Shown: positions 1 through 5,375 of the stretch, piece after piece
How positions within the stretch are numbered: the stretch's first letter is position 1
Layout of the letters: the number at the start of each line of letters is the position of its first letter
NCBI GenBank assembly: GCA_021794335.1
Contig: JAJYQZ010000062.1
Span: 1 to 14,105 of the forward strand
Direction of reading: 5' to 3'
DNA from: a bacterium
GTDB lineage: Bacteria > SZUA-79 > Acidulodesulfobacterales > Acidulodesulfobacteraceae
Length of the DNA stretch: 14,105 nt
Made by a program: the position numbers and the translations under genes
Notes under the pieces: generated by a model
Told to the model about the DNA's origin: nothing
The model's database searches: none
Seen by the model: the letters and a program-made list of their open reading frames with translations, nothing else

Positions 1-1
1 A

Positions 2-82
2 ATTTTTGGACTACAAAGCCGGATTATAAAAAAACTTAAACTTAGCCTGTTCAATACGGCTAAATTATCTGCTTATGCCTAA
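2..82 (+). CDS. C-terminal tail of an upstream gene (partial, unidentified)
   Basis: The frame is open from base 2 and ends in TAA at 80-82, giving 26 codons that read IFGLQSRIIKKLKLSLFN and end in LSAYA. The peptide is basic and hydrophobic, like the tail of a real protein, but I do not recognise the family. The stop codon overlaps the panB start (ATG at 75), an arrangement typical of translational coupling. That is the main reason to prefer this frame over the other two, which close at about base 33 and base 39. The 5' part lies outside the window. Confidence 0.4.
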   Translation: MFGLQSRIIKKLKLSLFNTAKLSAYA

Positions 83-872
83 AGGAATAGAAGATTTTAT
101 TAAAATGAAACTAAACGGCGAAAAAATAGCGATGCTCACCGCTTACGATTTTGTTCAGGCGGGCATAGCGGGAGAAGCCGGCATCGATATAGTCCTGGTA
201 GGGGATTCTCTCGCGACGACCGTTCAGGGAAAAGGCAACACTATAAGCGTTACGCTGGAAGAAATGATTTACCATGCAAAAATGGTTAAACATGCCTTAA
301 AAGACGTGTTTACGGCATGCGATATGCCCTTTATGTCTTATCAGGTCAGTTCGGAACAGGCATTAACCAATGCCGGCAGAATACTTAAGGAAAGCGGAGT
401 TAACGCTGTTAAAATAGAGGGCGGAAAAGCCTTAGCGGATACAGTTAAAAGGCTTACCGGGAGCGGTATTCCCGTAATCGGGCATATAGGCCTTATGCCT
501 CAATTTATTAACGTTCTCGGCGGATATAAGGTTCAGGGTAAAATAGAGCCGCAGATAGAAAAGCTTGTCGATGACGCTAAAGCACTGGAAGATGCAGGCG
601 CATTTATGATAGTATTGGAAGCGATGCCGGAAGAAGCGGCGCTGAGCGTTCAGAATAATATTAATATCCCGACAATTGGTATAGGCGCGGGTAGATTTAC
701 CGACGGGCAGGTTCTGGTATTTTACGATGCCGTCGGAATGCTGCCCCAAAAGCCTCCTAAATTTGTCAAGAAGTTTGCGGATTCGCGTTCTTTGCTGATA
801 GACGGATTAAAAGCATACAGAGATGAAGTTAAAAACGGCGCGTTTCCTGCAGAAGAAAACATATATAAATAA
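75..872 (+). CDS. panB: 3-methyl-2-oxobutanoate hydroxymethyltransferase (ketopantoate hydroxymethyltransferase)
   Basis: This cytoplasmic enzyme transfers a hydroxymethyl group from 5,10-methylene-tetrahydrofolate to 2-oxoisovalerate, giving ketopantoate, the first committed step of pantothenate and CoA synthesis. The 265-residue protein has the normal family length and is alignable from end to end: DFIKMKLNGEKIAMLTAYD at the N-terminus, then GIDIVLVGDSL. The expected metal ligands are visible as D44 (VGDSL), D83 (CDMPF) and E115 (KIEGG). The catalytic Glu is E182 in VLEAMP, and the late signature TIGIGAG is present. No clear Shine-Dalgarno precedes ATG 75, but the preceding frame stops at 80-82, so translation is probably coupled. 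The other pantothenate genes are not in the window. The nitroreductase gene follows after 18 bases. Confidence 0.96.
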   Translation: MPKGIEDFIKMKLNGEKIAMLTAYDFVQAGIAGEAGIDIVLVGDSLATTVQGKGNTISVTLEEMIYHAKMVKHALKDVFTACDMPFMSYQVSSEQALTNAGRILKESGVNAVKIEGGKALADTVKRLTGSGIPVIGHIGLMPQFINVLGGYKVQGKIEPQIEKLVDDAKALEDAGAFMIVLEAMPEEAALSVQNNINIPTIGIGAGRFTDGQVLVFYDAVGMLPQKPPKFVKKFADSRSLLIDGLKAYRDEVKNGAFPAEENIYK

Positions 873-878
873 TAAAGC

Positions 879-886
879 GGGAGGGG
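879..886 (+). promoter_or_regulatory. Strong Shine-Dalgarno for the nitroreductase gene
   Basis: GGGAGGGG lies four bases before ATG 891, in the short gap after panB. It shows that this host translates with ordinary purine-rich ribosome binding sites, a contrast with the leading cargo genes of the island. The spacing is slightly short but fixes the start codon. Confidence 0.6.
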
Positions 887-890
887 ATAA

Positions 891-1553
891 ATGGAGTTAA
901 AAGAATGCATTGTCGGCCGTTCTTCCAAAAGGGATTTTAAAAACATACCCGTACCTAAAGATTTAATTATTAAGCTTATAGAAATTTCTTCCCATGCACC
1001 GTCGTGGGCTAACTCTCAGCCTTGGAAAGTTGCCGTTTCGACGGGGAAAACATCGGAATTCATCAAAGAAAAAATATATAAGCTGGCGCGGGAGGGCAAT
1101 CAGGGCAATCCCGATTTCCCTTTTCCGGAGTTCTGGCCGGAGGAACAGTCTAAAAATATTTTCGAAACGGGAAAACAAAGATATGAATATCTCGGAATTC
1201 CAAGGGACGACGAAGAAAAAAGAAGGGAAATATCGCTGAATAATTATCTTTTTTTCGGTTCGGAAACCGCAATTTTCATATATATGAACGAGAAATTAGG
1301 GCACTGGTCCACTCTCGATTGCGGGATGTTTGTCCAAAATATTCTTTTGGCCGCCCACGACCTCGGGCTTGGCGCCTGTCCGCAGGCTTATTTAGTCAGG
1401 TATCCCGATATTTTAAGAGAAGCTTTCAAACTCGGAAACAGCGAAAAATTCCTTTTAGGCATTACGATAGGATATTATAAAAAAGAAAGCCCTATTAACA
1501 ATATAAAAACGGAAAGGATAAAGGTTGATAGTTTTCTGAAATATTATGAATAA
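891..1553 (+). CDS. Nitroreductase-family FMN oxidoreductase
   Basis: This is a probable soluble homodimeric flavoenzyme using NAD(P)H and FMN to reduce nitro compounds, quinones or similar acceptors. The true substrate cannot be read from sequence. Family signs in the 220 residues are the N-terminal FMN phosphate-binding stretch GRSSKRDF (residues 9-16), HAPSWANSQPW (35-45), the central GLGACPQ (about 159-165) and the closing strand LLGITIGYY. The length is typical for the family. ATG 891 is fixed by the strong ribosome binding site at 879-886. The gene lies 18 bases after panB and so may share its transcript, although no pathway link is obvious. Confidence 0.87.
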   Translation: MELKECIVGRSSKRDFKNIPVPKDLIIKLIEISSHAPSWANSQPWKVAVSTGKTSEFIKEKIYKLAREGNQGNPDFPFPEFWPEEQSKNIFETGKQRYEYLGIPRDDEEKRREISLNNYLFFGSETAIFIYMNEKLGHWSTLDCGMFVQNILLAAHDLGLGACPQAYLVRYPDILREAFKLGNSEKFLLGITIGYYKKESPINNIKTERIKVDSFLKYYE

Positions 1554-1579
1554 TATTAAAACTAACCTTTAAATATTTT

Positions 1580-1587
1580 AGGAGGAG
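1580..1587 (+). promoter_or_regulatory. Shine-Dalgarno of the small membrane protein gene
   Basis: AGGAGGAG is a near-perfect anti-16S complement placed eight bases before ATG 1596. It supports that start and confirms that the short downstream reading frame is a translated gene. Confidence 0.6.
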
Positions 1588-1595
1588 AAAAATTT

Positions 1596-1940
1596 ATGAA
1601 TTACGTATCTTATTTTAAATTTAAAGGCACGCTGAACAACGATTCAAAATATCCGGCGCTTTCGCTTATCGCGTTTATTTTGAAGATTATAGCTTTAGTA
1701 TATCTCGTCGTGGGCTTAATCGGCACTTTGATTATGTCGTTCGTATGGGCGGACGAGGCCGGAAAAATGGCGGAGATGTTCGGCGCCGGCAAATTTAATT
1801 TCCTGTCCGCGCTTTCGTCGTTTTTCTTCTCTTTGTTAGGCGGCATTATTATTACGATATTGATATTTTTATTAATATGGGCGTATGCCGAGCTGATATT
1901 GGTTTTAATGGATATCGAGAGCAATACGGCAAAAAAATAG
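1596..1940 (+). CDS. Small integral membrane protein, DUF4282-like
   Basis: The 114-residue protein has two long hydrophobic segments, about residues 21-50 and 70-104. The short loop between them is mixed charge (ADEAGKMAEMFGAGK). The C-terminal end AELILVLMDIESNTAKK resembles the ending of DUF4282 proteins, where an acidic residue inside the second helix is followed by a short Ile/Glu/Asn/Thr-rich tail. The role of that family is not established. The start is supported by AGGAGGAG at 1580-1587. It follows the nitroreductase after 42 bases and ends 43 bases before the 3' end of the minus-strand tRNA. It could also be a generic two-helix membrane protein, since the family assignment is by eye. 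Confidence 0.7.
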   Translation: MNYVSYFKFKGTLNNDSKYPALSLIAFILKIIALVYLVVGLIGTLIMSFVWADEAGKMAEMFGAGKFNFLSALSSFFFSLLGGIIITILIFLLIWAYAELILVLMDIESNTAKK

Positions 1941-1983
1941 AAAATTACCCTTGGATTATATAATATACGCTGATTATTGCACA

Positions 1984-2060
1984 TGGTGCCCCCGACCGGA
2001 ATCGAACCGATGACCAAAGGTTTAGGAAACCTCTGCTCTATCCTACTGAGCTACGGGGGC
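1984..2060 (-). tRNA. tRNA-Arg (anticodon CCU)
   Basis: The reverse complement folds as a complete 77-base tRNA with encoded CCA. The acceptor pairs GCCCCCG with CGGGGGC. The D-arm is GCTC/GAGC. The anticodon stem GAGGT/ACCTT encloses the loop TTCCTAA, so the anticodon is CCU and it reads AGG. The T-arm has the loop TTCGATT. The gene is divergent from the neighbouring tRNA-Arg(ACG). Confidence 0.96.
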
Positions 2061-2123
2061 GGGTAAAAAGCGGATTATGTAAAACGGCTAAAAATGATTA
2101 TTTAATTTGCGTTACGCCAAACT

Positions 2124-2152
2124 ATTATATATAATTAATAATATAAAATCAA
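2124..2152 (-). promoter_or_regulatory. Sigma-70-type promoter of tRNA-Arg(CCU)
   Basis: On the minus strand, TTGATT (2147-2152) is followed after exactly 17 bases by a perfect TATAAT (2124-2129). Transcription would start near 2117, about 56 bases before the mature 5' end of the tRNA. The region is AT-rich, so chance matches occur, but the spacing and orientation fit well. Confidence 0.6.
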
Positions 2153-2212
2153 TTATTAAAGCGTAGTAATAATAAGAATTATGCTAACGGCAAGCCCCTT
2201 AGTCCCTATTTT

Positions 2213-2221
2213 TGCTATACC
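2213..2221 (+). promoter_or_regulatory. Possible extended -10 promoter of tRNA-Arg(ACG)
   Basis: TGCTATACC has the TGn extension directly before a -10-like hexamer (TATACC), 13 bases before the tRNA 5' end. No convincing -35 element lies at the right distance, so this is a weak call. Confidence 0.3.
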
Positions 2222-2233
2222 GCAAATCTAAAA

Positions 2234-2310
2234 GCGCCCATAGCTCAGCTGGATAGAGCGTCAGACTACGAATCTGCAGGCCGGGGGTTCGAATCCCTCT
2301 GGGCGCACCA
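2234..2310 (+). tRNA. tRNA-Arg (anticodon ACG), integration site of the island
   Basis: This is a complete 77-base tRNA with encoded CCA. The acceptor pairs GCGCCCA with TGGGCGC. The D-arm is GCTC/GAGC. The anticodon stem TCAGA/TCTGC (with a mismatch at its outer pair) encloses CTACGAA, giving anticodon ACG (probably inosine-modified, reading CGN). The T-arm is GGGGG-TTCGAAT-CCCTC. Its 3' half is duplicated at 13773-13846 and an integrase gene begins 130 bases downstream. The gene is therefore the attachment site of the element, and its 3' half was presumably supplied by the incoming DNA. Confidence 0.97.
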
Positions 2311-2315
2311 CTCAA
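2261..2315 (+). repeat. attL: 3' half of tRNA-Arg(ACG) plus five bases
   Basis: This 55-base segment runs from the anticodon stem (TCAGACTACG) through the encoded CCA and the next CTCAA. It matches 13773-13846 base for base except for one interruption in the T-loop. Strand exchange probably took place somewhere within the shared stretch, commonly the anticodon or T-arm in this class of integrases. Confidence 0.8.
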
Positions 2316-2356
2316 AAGTCCATATTATATGCTGTTTCGGCGGTAATATCCCTTAC

Positions 2357-2382
2357 TTGGCATAGGGGCCATTTTGTGCCAA
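2357..2382. repeat. Inverted repeat TTGGCA / TGCCAA upstream of the integrase
   Basis: TTGGCA at 2357-2362 and TGCCAA at 2377-2382 are perfect six-base arms separated by 14 bases. They lie between attL and the integrase start. This could be an operator or accessory recombination site, but short arms like these can also arise by chance. Confidence 0.35.
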
Positions 2383-2393
2383 AATATGTCAAA

Positions 2394-2409
2394 AGGGACA
2401 AAAGTCCCT
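2394..2409. repeat. Perfect hairpin AGGGAC-AAAA-GTCCCT before the integrase
   Basis: Six-base perfect arms with an AAAA loop lie 31 bases before the integrase ATG. The right arm overlaps TCCCTAC (2405-2411), which recurs as CCCCTAC at 2417-2423, twelve bases on. Short direct repeats close to an att site are often arm-type sites for integrase or excisionase. That role is inference. No U-run follows, so it is not a typical terminator. Confidence 0.4.
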
Positions 2410-2440
2410 ACAAAAACCCCTACATTTTTAGGAGGCGGAA

Positions 2441-3484
2441 ATGAGAGTTTATCTCCGCGGCAAAACATACTGGGTCGAGTTCGAAATAGATAAAAAGCGG
2501 CACCAGTTCAGCACAAAATGTAAAGATAAACGCCAGGCGCAGGAAATCGCCTCGACTATCCACGCCGACATGCTAAGGAAAAGGTTCGACATGCTGCTTA
2601 AGGCTTATGAAATTATTACCTTCGGGGACCTGCGGAAGGATTATATCAAAAGCCTGACAAATACGCCCCGCAGCATAGATAATAAAAATACGGCTTTCCG
2701 GTATTTTGAGCCGGTTTGCTGGTAAGAGCGCTAAGAGCATTACCCCGATAGACATCCAAAACTATCAGGCCAAGAGGCGGCTTGAACTCGTCGAAAAGCC
2801 TAAAAACGCCGAAAAACGCGAACAGGATATAAATTTCCGCTGGATTAATCTTGAAATAGCGACGTTAAGGCATTTTTTTAACTGGTGTATTAAGCGGGGC
2901 GCAATAGACAAAAAAATCCTTGCGCCGGGCTTACGAAGCTAAACGAGCTTTTCCGCCTCAAGACCTTATCGGACGAAGATATTAAAAAACTTATAGGCGG
3001 CGCCACAAATAAACTGACTAAGGATATTATTTCCTTTCTTATCTATACCGGCTGCCGGAAAGGGGAAGCGTTAAATCTGAAGTGGGTCGACGTAGATTTA
3101 AAAAACGGGGTTATCGCCATAAAGGGAACCAAGACGAAGTACGACAGGTATATTCCCATAAGCAAGCCCCTGGAAACGATTCTAAGAGGGATAGAGAATC
3201 GTCAGGAATGCATATGCATATATGTTTTTAATAACAACGAAGCTAAAATTGGCGATTTTAAGCGTTCTTTCCATACCGCCTGCCGGAACGCCGGGTTAAA
3301 AGACCTTCGCATTCACGACCCCAGGCACGTCTTTGCCTCCAAGATGGTAATGAACTGCACTTCATTATATATAACCGGCGAACTCCTGGGTCACCGTACG
3401 ACGCAGATGACGAAACGGTATAGCCACTTAGTGGCGGATATGCTAAAGAAGGCCGTGAATGACATGTGGGGCAAGGGGAAATAA
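2441..3484 (+). pseudogene. Tyrosine-recombinase integrase, disrupted by two compensating frameshifts
   Basis: Three frame segments rebuild one integrase of about 347 residues. ATG 2441 to about 2715 gives the arm-binding N-terminus (MRVYLRGKTYWVEFE). The next frame, about 2715-2912, gives the core-binding part (SITPIDIQNYQAKRR to FFNWCIKRGAIDK). From about 2912 to TAA 3482-3484 the first frame resumes with the catalytic domain. The active-site residues are all present: Arg in TGCRKGEAL (codon 3056), Lys in KGTKTKYDR, His and Arg in HDPRH (codons 3314 and 3323), His in LGHRTT (3392) and the nucleophile Tyr in KRYSHL (3419). The first break (one extra base near CCGGTTTGCTGG) ends the first frame at 2725. 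The second (one base short) lies in a run of seven A at 2910-2916. Good ribosome binding site AGGAGG at 2430-2435. It could be a recent pseudogene, an assembly error, or slippage-dependent expression. Confidence 0.85.
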
Positions 3485-3554
3485 AGCTGAATTATTATGC
3501 TTGTAATTATGAATATTTATAATATGATATAATAATTAAAGGTAAATTAATTTC

Positions 3555-3611
3555 ATGTCCAAATACGAAAAGCTATTAATTCAAATCCTGAGAGTCGATC
3601 CGGATTCCTAA
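3555..3611 (+). pseudogene. Possible HicA toxin N-terminal fragment
   Basis: ATG 3555 opens an 18-codon frame, MSKYEKLLIQILRVDPDS, ending in TAA. The beginning KYEKLLIQIL resembles the first residues of HicA-family mRNA interferases, but everything after about residue 12, including the catalytic His region, is absent. No HicB-like partner is visible. The match is short enough to be chance, so this is only a hint of a deleted toxin-antitoxin pair. Confidence 0.25.
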
Positions 3612-3665
3612 AACTAAAGAAAGAATAGCTTTATAAATAGAATAATATTTTAAAAGACAGATGTC

Positions 3666-3809
3666 ATGAAGAATAAAGAAGGGCAAATATCCGGCGGAAC
3701 TGGTTTAACCGTAAAGGAAATTAAAGCAATAGACCGGGAAATACGACAGGAAATCACGAGAGACTTGGGTCACGAAAGCCTTCAGCAGACGAGAAAATAT
3801 CTTGGGTAA
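3666..3809 (+). pseudogene. C-terminal remnant of a second tyrosine recombinase
   Basis: A 47-codon frame from ATG 3666 to TAA 3807-3809 ends with EITRDLGHESLQQTRKYLG. The LGH box followed about ten residues later by T-R-x-Y-L-G is the usual end of tyrosine recombinases, containing the last active-site His and the nucleophilic Tyr. The upstream catalytic Arg and Lys regions are missing. It differs in sequence from the tail of the 2441-3484 integrase (LGHRTTQMTKRYSHL), so it is not a duplication of it but a relic of another element. It could still be translated as a small peptide, though no good ribosome binding site is visible. Confidence 0.5.
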
Positions 3810-3836
3810 CGCGGTATTTTCAAATGACCATTTTGT

Positions 3837-3864
3837 TTGTTTTAGTAAGTTTCTTTGTTATAGA
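3837..3864 (+). promoter_or_regulatory. Candidate promoter for the cargo operon
   Basis: TTGTTT (3837-3842), a 16-base spacer and TATAGA (3859-3864) lie about 60 bases before the first cargo gene. An imperfect inverted repeat around GTAAGTTTC / GAAACTAAC overlaps and follows the -10 region and could bind a regulator. The surrounding sequence is AT-rich, so this is tentative. Confidence 0.35.
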
Positions 3865-3924
3865 ATGAACGAAACTAACAATAATTTTATGAAATAAAAA
3901 TTAAAAAATATTTAAAGTAATTGT

Positions 3925-4455
3925 ATGACTGAGAATACTTATAATTTTGCAAATTTAGTAATTACCGGTATTATAGGACTTTTTGCCGTAATATTTGGAT
4001 TTTTACAAATCCTTATAAATTATAAATTAAAAAAAATACAAGAATACATAGCATTGTCAATAGAGCCAATTCCAAATGTCATTAACCGTTTAAAACTGGT
4101 TAATACAGGCAAGGTAAATCTTTATATACATGCCTTTGAAATAAATGGAAAAGTTGAAAAATTTGAACCAGAAAGGTTAATACCGCTTAACTCTTTTTAT
4201 TGGATATATTTACCGTTAAATGCCAACTCGGAAGAAGATATATCTAAATTAATTTCAGAGAGTAAAGAAAAATTTTTTCAATTAAAAATATATCTTGCCA
4301 ATCAGTTTGGACATAAATATATTACCGAAGGTTCCTATGAAATTTCGGAAGGCAAGATTTTTGATTTAACAACCACTGCTCATATCCCTATAAAAAGCAT
4401 ACCTATGATTAACGCTTGGACAAATAAGACTAAAAAATTTAAATGGAAATTGTAA
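3925..4455 (+). CDS. Membrane-anchored protein of unknown function, partner of the PIN gene
   Basis: This 176-residue protein is not one I recognise. It has one N-terminal membrane helix (about residues 8-31: LVITGIIGLFAVIFGFLQIL) followed by the basic stretch NYKLKKIQ, so by the positive-inside rule the remaining 140 residues should face the cytoplasm. That part looks beta-rich with alternating hydrophobic strands (RLKLVNTGKVNLYIHAFEI, then FFQLKIYLANQFGHKYITE), like a small beta-sandwich. It shows no catalytic motif. ATG 3925 has no Shine-Dalgarno. One base separates its stop codon from the TTG start of the PIN gene, implying a functional pair. It is clearly AT-richer than the host genes. 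It may be a membrane sensor, an inhibitor of the nuclease, or a scaffold. Confidence 0.75.
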   Translation: MTENTYNFANLVITGIIGLFAVIFGFLQILINYKLKKIQEYIALSIEPIPNVINRLKLVNTGKVNLYIHAFEINGKVEKFEPERLIPLNSFYWIYLPLNANSEEDISKLISESKEKFFQLKIYLANQFGHKYITEGSYEISEGKIFDLTTTAHIPIKSIPMINAWTNKTKKFKWKL

Positions 4456-4456
4456 A

Positions 4457-5338
4457 TTGAAAAATATGAAATCAAATAAAAAAACGGATACGAGGAGATG
4501 CCCGATAGATCCAGAGAATCTTTTTAACTTGCGGGAAATAGTTAAAAACGTAAAGCCATTAAATGATTTTATAGGAGATATTGCGCAATTCAGTCTTGTT
4601 ATAGATACAAATTATATTATTGGGGACCTAATATGGCTTACCAAGAAAAGGAAATATCCCACTGCTAAAACAGAGGTGCAAGAATGTATTCTTGCCGGAA
4701 CTTTTATTGTGTTTTGCACTAAAACCGTAATTGATGAAGTAAATGAGAAATTAGCAGTTGTTGCTAATAAACATGGTATATCCATTAATCTTATAAGAAA
4801 AGAATGGGAATTATATCAATCTATGCTGAGAGTAAAACAGCCCGATAACGAAATAACTGACAAATATAATAACGGCGTGGATCCCGATGATGCACCGACT
4901 TTAGCTTTAGCTGAGCAATTGTCGGCCGAAGGTATTTTAAGCAAAGATCGTCATATTAATATGATGGGAGGCAAGACGATATCTTTTGATTTTTGCGCCT
5001 CTGCCCGCGATTATTCCAGAAAAGCTACAATAAGCGTAACTTTGCGGATAGGCGGAATGTATTCGGTTGTTATAGGGGTAAAATTATTTAAGGGGCTTTA
5101 TAGCTTTATAAAATCTATTGCCGCTTGGATTGAAGGCCTTCCTAATTGGGCCAAAATATTATTAATTGCAGGGATATTAATAGCATTCTTTTTGGCTAAG
5201 TTTAGAGAATATATTTTTAATATTATAAATAAGCTGATTTCTATCATAAAAGAATCCTTCCCTTCGATTTTTGAAGTTTTAAACCAGATAATAATTATTT
5301 TAAAAGAAAATGAACCCGTAGCCCCAATTATAAATTAA
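4457..5338 (+). CDS. PIN-domain nuclease with C-terminal membrane segment
   Basis: The 293-residue protein has an N-terminal PIN fold, a metal-dependent RNase fold shared with VapC toxins. The expected acidic residues are visible: D50 in VIDTNYI, E94 in VIDEV, D144/D145 in DPDDAPTLALAE and D164 in SKDRHI. After about residue 185 comes a non-PIN region with a likely membrane helix at about 230-252 (WAKILLIAGILIAFFLA) and an amphipathic tail. The nuclease is thus probably held at the inner membrane, unusual for a VapC toxin. No VapB-like antitoxin is seen. The start could be TTG 4457 (one base after the previous stop) or ATG 4466. Neither has a good ribosome binding site. Immediately upstream of hsdM, it may be a defence effector. 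The target and trigger are unknown. Confidence 0.8.
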   Translation: MKNMKSNKKTDTRRCPIDPENLFNLREIVKNVKPLNDFIGDIAQFSLVIDTNYIIGDLIWLTKKRKYPTAKTEVQECILAGTFIVFCTKTVIDEVNEKLAVVANKHGISINLIRKEWELYQSMLRVKQPDNEITDKYNNGVDPDDAPTLALAEQLSAEGILSKDRHINMMGGKTISFDFCASARDYSRKATISVTLRIGGMYSVVIGVKLFKGLYSFIKSIAAWIEGLPNWAKILLIAGILIAFFLAKFREYIFNIINKLISIIKESFPSIFEVLNQIIIILKENEPVAPIIN

Positions 5339-5375
5339 TTTTTATCAATAAATATCTATAACTTTCATATATTTT

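Larger units (their letters stand above)
3485..3924. other. AT-rich gap with decayed mobile-gene fragments
   Basis: No intact gene of ordinary size is visible on either strand. The stretch holds an 18-residue fragment with a HicA-like start (3555-3611), a 47-residue integrase-tail fragment (3666-3809) and, near its right end, a possible promoter for the cargo operon. It reads as a zone of repeated insertion and deletion between the integrase and the cargo. Confidence 0.6.

Noticed and set aside
432..749. Minus-strand frame inside panB, and similar antisense frames elsewhere
   Set aside because: These lie opposite well-recognised genes, have no ribosome binding sites and encode no recognisable domains.
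3501..3533. Promoter TTGTAA with TATAAT after the integrase
   Set aside because: The two TATAAT-like hexamers lie 11 and 21 bases from TTGTAA, both outside the normal spacing, and the downstream frame is only a fragment.
5339..5375. Separate promoter for hsdM in the 37-base gap after the PIN gene
   Set aside because: The gap is AT-rich but no -35/-10 pair with acceptable spacing can be placed in it; read-through from upstream is simpler.
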